64,000 bases of DNA from Owenia fusiformis (lineage: Eukaryota > Annelida > Polychaeta > Sabellida > Oweniidae), in the NCBI GenBank assembly GCA_903813345.2, contig CAIIXF020000007.1:6763730-6827729 (forward strand). Direction: 5' to 3'. The position numbers and the translations under genes were made by a program. Each line of letters starts with the position of its first letter. The stretch's first letter is position 1. A model generated the notes under the pieces. That model was not told where the DNA came from and searched no databases. It saw nothing but the letters and a program-made list of their open reading frames with translations. Of this stretch, positions 24,101 through 35,900 are shown in pieces.

Positions 24101-26590
24101 AATATGATAATTGTAACTATGGCAATAAGGAAATGTTCACAACATTAATCGAATTTCTGGAAACAAAATTCAAAATATTTTCATGAAACAGTCCCCTGGG
24201 TCGTCCAAAGAATAAAATGTCTGAGATGTTGTAGTATGGAATAACAAACATATCATCAGTGGAACATTTAATGTTAGTTCAACAAACAGTTCTTTGTATG
24301 ATACAATACAACAATATACTGTACCACTGTAAAGTAAAATGATATAATTCCTTAACTGTACTAAAATGATTAAATTCTAATTCATTGGCTTGAAGATTAA
24401 CCTTTCGTCAGTCCGAAAATGCCTAATTTATAGCAAAACAGAAGAATCTTCTTAAATATTGAAAAATAATTTCAACATCTTAAGGGTTATTAAATCTGAA
24501 CACATTAGGTATACAGACTACTGCTTTAAAATCTTAAGTAGGGAGTTAAGCATGTGCACTGTATTCACAAATAATAACAAGATTTCATTAGTGACAATTT
24601 TAGCACTAATTTACACAGAACCTCAGAACCGAACAGGTTTCAAATTAAAATGTCTACAAGTACAATAAATTAAGATTGCTTTCAATCAGAGCATGCTTTA
24701 CAAGGGCATTCAACTTAAAAATGAAAGCCCTGGTGAAGGATGTTTAAAATTACAGATCAGCGCCACCTTTAACAGAAAGGCATAGATAAAGCACCACATT
24801 TGCAACAATTACAATCACATTCAATCAATAATCATTAAATAATGAGTCAATGTAAATGTACATATAATGATAGCTGGGTGGACAGATGCTGCCATCTTTA
24901 AATAGTTCTGTGTAGGGGTATATATCAACTGACTTGAAATCAAATCATTTCACATATTTACTAGCCAACAATGATAATATGAAGCTCGAAGGGCATTGAA
25001 CACTTTAGTATGTATACGGAATTGTGATACATTATATACACCTGGTATAGGCAGGCAAGTCTCCTTCAAAATATTATACAGAAAAATTAGTTTTCAGAAT
25101 TTTTTAGGCTGAAATTAGGTGCCGCTGTCATAAATAATAATAATGAGCCAAAAATCATCCTATCTGGCTTTTATTTTGCCTCGCCTATTTAAACTTGCCT
25201 CACATTTTTTTCATACTAGCTACGCCCATGCAAGGTATGGTAATAATTTGACATTGACTTAAGTGTGTTTGCACCAAACCTGTGCCGAGAAGATTCACCT
25301 GTGATTTGCAATATATAAATACTGTACATGTAATAAAATTTCATTAAATTAAAGTGGACGCTCGATACAAAACTTTCATTTAGGGTTATTAAAGTGTGAT
25401 GTTGACAAAATTGTAAATTCTATCAAAACTACAATATTGATGTAATACATTTTTACATATGTAGTACAATAAGAAGAAAAACTTCTGTGTTCTACAATAA
25501 TTCTAAGGCAGATTTGAGATGTGTATTTTACAATTTCTATCATTTCTTGAAATCTAGAAATCTACATTGTAATTCATTATATCATTATATAATAATCATT
25601 AAAATTGATGGAAGTGATTCAATCCCAAGAGTCTCTCCTTTAAACAGGAGAAATTTCTCATGGGATTAGACAACACCCTCTTTTTCTTAGAAAAAACGAC
25701 CAGGTTTTAAACTGCACTGAAACCAGTTTGACATTTACATACAACCCAGTAGACATTTTCTCAAATGCATGAATCATAGATAAAGCAGTATTTTTTAGAA
25801 ACTGTCTAGGGCTAATCTGGGTTAAATGCCATACTGTCCCGTAACAATCAGCTGATCCTAATGCTGCCTTATTAAAGTGGGGCGTCAATTATTTACACAT
25901 TAAATGTACGACTGCCCAAATTCTATGGCAATTCTATGTGCTCTCTCCAGTGTAGGTATAAGTAGTTTTAAGTCCAGCCTACAACCTCCCTACTGTATAT
26001 AAACGACTGTACAATCTATATTTACGATTGTTCAACCTATAACAATGACTGCACAACCTTAATTGAGGATACTAAGCTGACACTTTGTACGCCAGTTTTC
26101 TGCTCAGTGCAAATGTCAATTTCAATGTGACCATATAAGGCAAAATAAATGCCAATGTGACCATAATGGAAGAATTGATGTCAATGGTGGACCACCCTGG
26201 TATTCATATGGCAAGGTGGCTAGCTAAATAAGGCATTTGATAAGGAACCATTCTTGCAACATTGTTGAACTTCACCCAGTATAAATGGTGGTAAGCATCT
26301 ATTATCTATAGGCGTTTCACCTTTCTTTCCTCATGTTTGTCATTATTCCAGGTCACCATTCTGATCACAACTCCTGGCATCACATTTTCTTTTCCACTTC
26401 TGATGTTATTTTTCCGTCACAATTTCCAGTGCATCAATTCTCAGTGTCACAATTCCAGATTTAAATTTTGTTTCACCTGTTTTATGTGATTTCACCATTC
26501 TTCAGCGTTGGTCTCATAAAGCTAAATGATAGTATCACCAAATGGTAGCACTTCAGTGATCACACATGCCTACAAGGATTGCAACATTTT
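21105..26590. other. intergenic interval between convergent TMEM177 and PTPN4-like genes; may include a long PTPN4 3' UTR
   Basis: AT-rich, with no supported coding exon. It contains an isolated TE end ('tacagggtgtgccaaaa' near 21214), TE-like GC-rich scraps near 22300-22520 and 25190-25240 ('gctacgcccatgc'), and a repeat at about 22768-22830 shared with 63888-63960. On the minus strand an AATAAA hexamer occurs at about 23312, but the polyadenylation site cannot be decided by eye. Confidence 0.5.
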
Positions 26591-26870
26591 GGCATTCATC
26601 TATTTTGGTTTGACATTGCAGTGTCACTGGTGACATGACTGCGTCACATGTGGGATTTGCCCTATGTCACTGTTGACTTCAGTATGTCACTTCTGGTATC
26701 ACTTTATAAAAGTTGACACCACTGTGTCACTTTTGACATCACTGTTTCAAAGTTGACATCAATGTGTCACAACTGGCATTTCTGTCACATCTGACATAAG
26801 TGTGTGTGTCACATCTAACACTATGTCACATCTGACATCACTGTGTCACCTCTGGTAATCCTCTAATGGT
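26590..26870 (-). repeat. degenerate minisatellite at the 3' end of PTPN4 (GTCAC/TGACAT units)
   Basis: Diverged units of about 20-25 bp built around 'gacatcactgtgtcac' repeat roughly ten times. Examples are 'tgacatcactgtgtcac', 'tgacatcaatgtgtcac' and 'tctgacatcactgtgtcac'. The last unit overlaps the PTPN4 stop codon at 26846-26848, so the array forms the start of the 3' UTR. Confidence 0.65.
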
Positions 26871-26929
26871 TGAACTAGTCCTTCGTGATACACTCTCAGT
26901 ATGGCTTCACATACAAACTTGTATTGGCT
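26846..26929 (-). CDS. PTPN4: PTPN4-like, last coding exon and stop
   Basis: 27 codons plus TGA. It encodes [20 protein letters not shown] and a seven-residue tail, as in vertebrate PTPN3/4 ('[18 protein letters not shown]'). The acceptor CTCTTTCAG is at 26930-26938. The stop codon is embedded in the GTCAC minisatellite that begins the 3' UTR. Confidence 0.94.
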   Translation of the reverse strand, partial: SQYKFVCEAILRVYHEGLVQPLEDYQR

Positions 26930-29900
26930 CTGAAAGAGGAAGAGAATAAGTGATAACCATGCATGTGATAGACAAATATGTGATAACATGTAGGTGATAA
27001 TTACAAAGCAGATGGTCAGTATACAGAGTGAGCCAGAAGTAACGTCAAAGATGTTGCCATTTCAATACAGACAGACAAGAAAACCCATTGATACGAGACT
27101 GGAAATTTTGCATGGTATTACGATATACCAGACATAATGAATTCAGAGAGTACATAGCATTTTTTACCAGATATAGTATTTATTGTTTTCTTCACACATT
27201 TTCAACATATCAATCTCTTATTAGGATAACAATATCAATACAAAATATCCATTAATGAATTGCCATCTATCTTTCATAATATGTAATTAGCACATTTCAA
27301 TATAAAATATTTTGTGAACTTACAGAAGTTTGTATAAGCATGGCTCGTTGATCTCTCATTTGTCTAACAATATCCAGTGGATACACTGATTGGTTGGCCT
27401 CTATTAGACACATGGCTGTCTCCATGGTGATCAACACACCTGTTCTACCAATACCAGCACTGAAGAGCAAGAAATCACAAAAATTATTTTCAAAGTAATC
27501 AATTTTGTTATTTATTCATATATCCAAGTGTCACTTATTTAATCGATATTAAACAAAATAAGAGCAATATCTTTCAAATATCTTTATTATTATTCCAGTC
27601 AAAACATTGTTCCATGATTGACACAAAAATGGATATGATCTCAGTCTTAATGCCCATTCGTACAGAATAAATAATAAAATAGTTAGACACCTCCTTAAGT
27701 TCCTGGTTTCATGTATTAAGGAGTCTATATTTAGATCAATTTTATTACCTGCAATGGACTATAGTGGGCTCCACCATCCCGACACGACTTTGACGAACAC
27801 GTAAAACAAAATCTAAGAAATCACTTGGGTCATCAGGGACACCATGATCGGGCCAGGCTATGTATTGCATTTGTAAGACATGACGTTCCTCATTTGTCTG
27901 AAAAATAATTTTTATTCATTATTGCAAAGTCCCACCTTAATGCAAAATCACAATTCCCACCTTGAGGAAAATTCACAAGTCCCACCTTAATGCAAAATTC
28001 AATTCCAACCTTAATGCAAACTTGCACGTCCCACCTTAGTGTAAAATCACAATTCCCACCTTAATGCAAACTTGCAAGTCCCAGCTTAATGTAATAAAAA
28101 AAATCACAATTCCCACTTTAATGCAAAACCACAAATCCCACCTTAATGCAAGATCACAAGTCCCACATTAATGCAAAACAACCTACCTCTACATTGACTA
28201 AGGTGAATTCTCTGAAGGCAAATGAAGCTGTCTCATCCTCCTTCAAGCATGTTACATGTAAAGATCCATAATCCTGCCTCTGGTAAAGATCAGGCCAATA
28301 TTGATGGCACTTTACTCGCCCCCTCTCCACCTTGGTGGTCAACATCACCACCAGGGTGGACTGTTGCTCCCACACCATCTGCCAAAAGTCCCCACATGTG
28401 TTTGGGAGTGGACCCTGGGCAGCTATATACCTATTGACGATTCCAGACCCAGGAATCTCCATCTGAAAAATGTAATATATTTTCATTTCATGAAGGAAGG
28501 GTTGAGTATGGATTTTAACCACAGAAAGATGTAACATGGACAGGAGGGGTTTCATATTTTCATATTTCACATCTGTATTTCGTGAATTTTCACCAAAGTC
28601 ATTGAGACTGATATAAGACTAGAAATGCACATTTTCACTGGAGGTAATTTACCCTGGCTAGAAAATTAGTTTGATGATGTCAATATACAAAATTGATATG
28701 AAATCTGTTATGTACATTTATGTAAGTAAAATGGTGATGACGCATGTATACAATAAACACATAATTTCTGAACACATGTACAGATACACATGTACAATAA
28801 AAAATGCATATCTCAATCTGGGTATCGAAAACTATTCTGTTATGAAATGTGAAATATACATCAACCACACTTTAAAAAGCTTTCAAAAATGATAGTTTTT
28901 CATAACACTAAAAATAAAACATATTTGTTAATAAAGACAATCTATTATACTTACATTGACATAATTGGCATTTATATAGTCTCCTTCTCCCTTAATGATA
29001 ACTCTGGACTGGTCATACGGTGATATATCACGGTATCTATTTTTGTTGATATTTTCGCTGAGCCTGGCTGCGTTCATAGTCATATCTGGTTTCTTCCTGT
29101 ACAATTGCTACAACACAAAGTGGGAGGATATTGCATTGGAAATATATATATTGTAATGGAAATATCTTGAAATACCTATTTGAACTCGACTCAAACAATT
29201 GTATAATACTTGTACATTGTACTTCAACTCATTGAAGTTTTTAGATCCCGAATTTTTAGAAAAGGGAATTGTGTTTAAAGTATTGACCCACTTGATGCAT
29301 GTTGCCAAGACCGAGGCGTGAGCACACAAAATCTGTCAGAGGTCTTTCCTTTATACTTTTATATTCATTTTTTCAATTTTCAACATCATATGAAAAATGA
29401 GAGTGAAAAAACTTGATGGATTTATCCTATATAACTGTATGTGAATACCGCAGATTACGCATATTGACATCCAATTGGTAAATAACTGACTGCACATTGC
29501 ACATACCTCAAACTGTGCCAGGGCAGCTCCACTCTCTAGACTCTCCTGTAGAAGCATGAGGGAGTCACTGAGAATGTTACCCTGAGGGCCTACAGTTGAT
29601 ATATGGTGGGTTTCAGGTACATACTGGAACTCAGGCTCCTCTGGTTGATCCTCACCGACATATACTGAAATAACAATAACAATACATGTATTTCTATTAC
29701 ATTCTGGATTTTGTTTGCTCTCACTATATTCGTATGTTGAAAAGTAACACATGACTTAGATCAATGTGGCATTATATGTTATATGATATAAAATAGTTAA
29801 AATATGGTTAAAATAGACACAAAATAGAAGATTTATAAACTTTTTAGTGGCATATATTTTAATATGAATTCGTAGTTTAAGATTTCATGAATCTCAATTT

Positions 29901-32900
29901 AATGTATGAGATGAGAATCATCTCCCTGTGAATGGTATATATTCACAATTTCATAGAAAAGAAACAAATACAAATTCTTTTAGCCTCGTATGACTCCCCC
30001 TCCCCAATATATATATATCGCCTCCACAAAGAGGCAGGTAAAGTTTGGTGAAGTAGGAAACCTGCAAGGGTGTAGACTAAATAAGTTTTTGATCAATCAC
30101 AATACTCACCATTTGGTCGGACTACTAGCACCAATTCCCCGGAATGTGTTTCCCTAGACGCGCGTATGAACTGCACCACTTGCTCGTGGGAATGTGTAGA
30201 TACGTCGCGACCGTTAATAAATAACACCTGGTCACCCTCGTTGAGTCGTGGAATACAAAGGTCAGCGGGAGTGTTGGGGGCCACCCGCGAAACAATGATG
30301 GGCATCCCTTGGTCGGCTCCACCCTACAAACACATAAACAAAGTGATTAAATTTAGAATCCATCATTTCCTTTGATAAACATGAAACAGAATTTTAAACA
30401 TTCATAAAAAATGTAGAACTACTTCATAAATTACTTTCTACTCATAGTTTGAGAATAAGAGATTTGAATTTTACATTTTTTCCTCCCAAACCTCTCTCTA
30501 CACAATTCATTATGCAGTTTATCCTAAGTATATGTAATATTTCCCAGTGATGTTGTATATCTCAGTGTTATGCTATTATCAGATAAAAATAACAGTACAA
30601 CTGTAGACATACATATCACAGGTGTACCTTCCCATGTAATAATCATCACTCCAACTCCAAATTTGCACCTTTATTCTCTAAATCTGATCAAATAGTCTCC
30701 TTTCAAGGGATATATTAACAATTTGGGTATGGACTTCATATAAAAGTTCAGTTTTCTTATTAATTCCACTGTTTTTCAAAAGTATTATATACTTCAAAAC
30801 ATGACCATCTTGTATTTTATTCCAGGTCTACAACCAACCTGTGCACATTCCAACCTTCCTACTTGTGCATGTGTATGTCACAGCATAGAAAAATGTCACA
30901 GCGGCAAAAATGTTACAGTAGAATGTCATTACTCACAACGCTCAAATGTTCTCTATGGATTTCTTCCTCAAGTAGGTGTAAAATTGTTATTTCCAAAATT
31001 CAGACAAAAGTGAGGTGAAGAAGTACTAATTTTTCATGTTATTTCTAATTTTCTAGTTGGAGCAAGCCTATTTCAAAAAAAAAATATAAAGTGGATGCAG
31101 TACCTTCTTGATTCAAGTCTATGAAGATCACATACAAGAGATTATGAAACTGTATTAACAGACAATCATATTAATATTGAAGAGTACCAAGCATTTTTTC
31201 TGTTATTTTAAATGGGCAGAATTAACAAAAGAATTTAAAGGAAGGGAGGTAAATGTATTCATGGAAGCTGATGAATACTATGGGTAATGGATTAATTACT
31301 ATTAAGTCATGTATTTACATTACATCTACTCCTACATCTTATTTATTGATTTCAAATCAAATACTTCATTCAGCAAATACTACATTTATGTCAGAATGCA
31401 TATACAAATAATTATTACTTATATGTCACCTGACATCATAAATATGTCATCTGACATTCTACAGATTTAACATTTATTTCTATAACTAATGTCGACAGGT
31501 TAAGTCCAGCTCGACATATGAACTCATTTACCCTTCATACTTTACATTTCATTGGGGGTTGACACTTGAAAATTGTCAACATGAACAAGTTAATCCAAAA
31601 ATGTCTAACATGAGGTAGGGTAAATTAAGTGAAGGTTTTAATGTACACAAACCTGATTTTGTGTCAATTAATGGCTGAATGTGGAAGTAGTTACAGAAAG
31701 TTATGAAATGTTTCATGATTATAAAATTCAGGGTAGTGTTAAGTAAACCCTTCATGTGATTATATTTTGATTCTGAACTTAGGTAACATCTGACAGATTT
31801 CCATGGTTTAACAATAAGTGTGAAATGTAGTTATTGCATTTATAGCACCTTACTTAACAAACCAAGTCTTAAAATAATCAAAACTGTCTGACTGCCAGTC
31901 AAGTTCTCACAAATCTTAATAGATGGTGCTGAGTTCTCTAAAAAGCAACTGATATACAACTGACCAAACAATTATGTATTTTCAATATTTCTTATATAAA
32001 GCACCAAAATAATGAGGAAATATAGTTTTTCTCTTAAATCGACGCACAAATTATTATAAGTAAACTTAGTAAAGGAGGTCCTTGATTCAGAAGGGGTACT
32101 TGGAATAGCCTCGATATTAACTGCTGAATTTGTTTTCAAATGAAGTTGCTCAATTAGCAAATACAAGAACCATAGTTCACCCCAAGTACAAGAAAGGGAC
32201 TTAATATATAGAATTCAAACTCAAAAGCCCACATTTCTTTCCATACCATTCATTATAAATTTCTATACAATATAGAAGTGTGCCCCAAGTGAGCAGAGAT
32301 TTCATAAATCACATATCCCTCACATAAAATTTAATATTTGGGCATGCTTTTATACTCATGAATTAACATGGAAAAGAGGCGAATTATAATGAAAAAAATA
32401 TGAACATTCATCGATCAAACCTTGTATGTTATACAAAATAATGAGAAAATCAAGATTTATGCAATTAAGCATTAAGGTATATTCATATTTTAAAAATGTT
32501 TGACATCATTTGCTTAGGCCTGTTATTCCCCAGGAACATCTGCCGTTAGGGCCCAGTGCATTAGGGGTAAAAACTCAATAGGGGTACCCTAGAAATAACT
32601 GTTATTTTCAGGCCAAACAAAAAGCAGCTTTGAAAGTGTGCCGAATCCGTGCCGTGATTATTTGACCGGAAAATGTCCCACAAACTCAGCAGCTGGTGTG
32701 TAGAAGATAAGATATTGTCGACAATGGGGCGCATTCCAAAGCACTTCACCCCTGTACTGGTATTCTGGGGCCACCTGCGTGTAAAGTCTCCTAATCAAAT
32801 CACGATTCACATATTTCTTTCTAAAACTATGACAAAAAGTGTCAATTTTTCTCCTTCAATTGAATAAACCATGCAAGCTTCATGTTTGCCTTATCATCAT

Positions 32901-35900
32901 CTTTAAATATTTCAAAGATATCTTATATCAAAGATGTAAACATGATGGTATTTCATTTCCAAGAACAGAGCATATGGACTGAAAGAAGACCAAGGTAATT
33001 CAATGCCATTGTTCCAGCATTAGCTTTGTATTATTCTGATCTTCACTATAAATACTGACCCCCACTATCCATTAAACAATGCCCAAATAAATACACACCT
33101 ATATTCGGACACACGACACAAATCGGCAGATGTTCACCGATAAAGATTCCAGGCTTTATTAGGAAAAGGCTAACGCTGGTGACACTTGATGTCCATATCT
33201 GAGCTACAGGTGATATTTTGGGGAACTTAAGGTTATCTTGATTGCTAATCATACTTTTAAAACCTCTAAATAAATTGCACATCATTTTGATATACATTAG
33301 TTTGGTGAAGGATGTCACTTTTAGCTAATTGATTTAAGTGACATTCCACACTTAAATGCATCTAAAATGAGCTTTTAAAACACAAATATTTCTAAAATGG
33401 TGAAAAATGTAGAATCAGTATTTTGTATCGCCAACTATCCCCTATATATGTTACCTAATTGTCCCTGATAATTCTTCATTAAAATCTAAGTTAGAAATAA
33501 CATGAATAGAAGAAAAACGTTATTGGGTAAGGCGTGAGAATTATATTTGAAAAAAATTCCCATAAATGTGCTTTCGTACCCAAGACCAAGACCAAAACAC
33601 AAAGAGCAATAAAATCGTATCAACATCAAGTGACCACACAGTTCTTTTTCCTTAGGGATACGTTTAAAATGCAATTAAAAAATTCCAGTTCCACTTCATT
33701 AAAAAGACTTTTAGGTGAATGAAAATGTAGATATTCATCTTTAAAATGTGTGAATATTTTAATATATTTCGATATCATTATATGCATCTTGGAGTGATCA
33801 TGGCTGACAGAGCCTTGGGATATTGATGTTCCAATGATAGCATTCTTTACACATTTTTGTATTGTTTCCCAAAAAATGAATACCTGAAATGACCCCAAAA
33901 CATATCTAATTTATGGAAGAATTTCATCAATTTTAGATAAACCCATCAATTCGATATTTCTGAAAATTGAATCACAAAATACATGGGAAACACTGCACCT
34001 TTATTATGTTTAGTTTCCCTCTCGAGCAGATATACCTTTAATAATAGTAAAAGTGCATGTCAACGGATTTAGCCTTAATTATATCAATTTGCTAAAAGCC
34101 TTTATAATTAAAATCCTCTTTATACTCCATGCCAGCAAATTAAGTGGCTATAGTTAATATACAGGTCTTTTTGTGTCAGAGGCCAGTGGCTAATGGTCAG
34201 TGACATGGCTTACACCTGTGTACATTAACTAATAATTAAGGAAATAAGCAAAGTTAAGTGTTATAAATAAACCACTTCAAGTGGTTTTGCCAAATGAAAT
34301 AACAATGCTGGCTCTAGTATTGCATCAAGTCTAGGAAATCCCCTCGTATCTACTAAGAGGGAAAAAGCAAGACTATGACTTAATATTTTGGATTATGAAA
34401 TAAAAAACCAAAGTAGAGATAAGCATCTTAGATTACCAAGGTATGAAGATTTCATTGAAAATCAAACTGGGAAACAAATATGAGAGATCCAAGCAATATT
34501 CAAACTATTCAATCACAAGACTCCTGCATCATTTAAAATCTGGAATTCAATTGATCTTTGCATGTTATGTGCAGTTCATCAATGATTAGAAAAACATCTT
34601 GCAGATTTTAATGATGCTGGAATAAGCCCTGATGAAAAGCTACTTGACATGTTAAACATGTGTTCATTCCTATACCCTGCGTGCAGAGTCTAGTTAAACT
34701 ACACTCTGCCTAGTAGAGACCACATTACAGTTTAGTAGCCCCGCCCCCACGACGGGTACAGGTGACAGTTTGGGTAATAAATCACCTTTGACCTACGCGC
34801 TGACCTTTCTTCCACCAGTCAGCGAGCTTGAAGAAACACGCCAAATGCGTTCTAATTAAATATGCGCATGTCATTGGTCAATTCCGGGCTCAACGATGAC
34901 GTCAGAAGGAATGACCATATATAGAACGTCGGTCAAATTTGGCCGACGAACACTGGTTGGCGCGGTGAGTTCACAGGTTTATTTTAGTTTGAAAGAGTGA
35001 AGACGAAGCTCTCTTTTAAGAAGTGAAGTCAAACGAATGCAAAGGGTATCATTCCTATGTAATTGCCATGAAATTCCCAGCTTGAATGAGGGTTCTGATT
35101 GTAATTAAGAGATTCTAAAACTGCAAAGTTGCATGGAAAAACAGTTACATGTAACTGAGATTTTCAGTTATTTACGATTGCTTTAAAAAATATGGGAAAT
35201 ATTATACTGATTATTTGGCCCCATCCTTGTATTGGTCCAAGGGTATTTCAGTTCTTTCTAAATCGAAAGAGCAATGGAGATGAAGAATATTTTCGTCCCA
35301 TAAAAGAAAGTTATTTGCCTCTGTGGAATAACATCAAATCTGATTTTGCCTCATAAAATCATTTTTTTAGAAAGTTTTCATTGGTTCCCTTTTTCCATGG
35401 TTCTAAAATCATTTGTTTGCTTTCAACAAATTGCTTTCTTGATAAAATCTGACTGTATAAACTGATTTCACTTTTGCCTCATAAAACAACATCAAATTGA
35501 TCGGTTCAGTAGAATTTAATTAACTTTGCTATTCTATAGAATACATTTTAACAAGTATCAAACAAAACGTATTGATCTTGTTACGTTCGAAAATAACAGA
35601 ATGTAAAAACAGCAATTAAAATATGATAACAATATATTTATATTTTGAAAACTAAATAATATAACAATGATATAAAGGAGGTTTAATACTTAAGTGATGT
35701 CCAATCAATGGTACTGCTTATTCTTGATGTCGATAAATATCCTTGACGATCCTTGAGAATGTTCCAGATCACGAAAGTTTCAGTAATCGTTAATAGTTCT
35801 CCAATGTTTGTAATAATCCAATAATGTTTGTCGTAATCCTATAATGTTCGTATCCAATAATGTTTGATGATAATCCACAAATGTTTGATGATAATCCACA

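Noticed and set aside
22306-25235. GCATGGGCGTA at the left and its complement TACGCCCATGC at the right as ends of a 2.9-kb transposon
   Set aside because: Only 11 bp match and the sequences just inside the two ends are not complementary. They are probably unrelated fragments of a common repeat.
30801-31013. Plus-strand cysteine-rich 70-codon frame following an acceptor-like TTATTCCAG
   Set aside because: No donor, no recognisable cysteine-knot spacing and no neighbouring exons, so not supportable as a gene.
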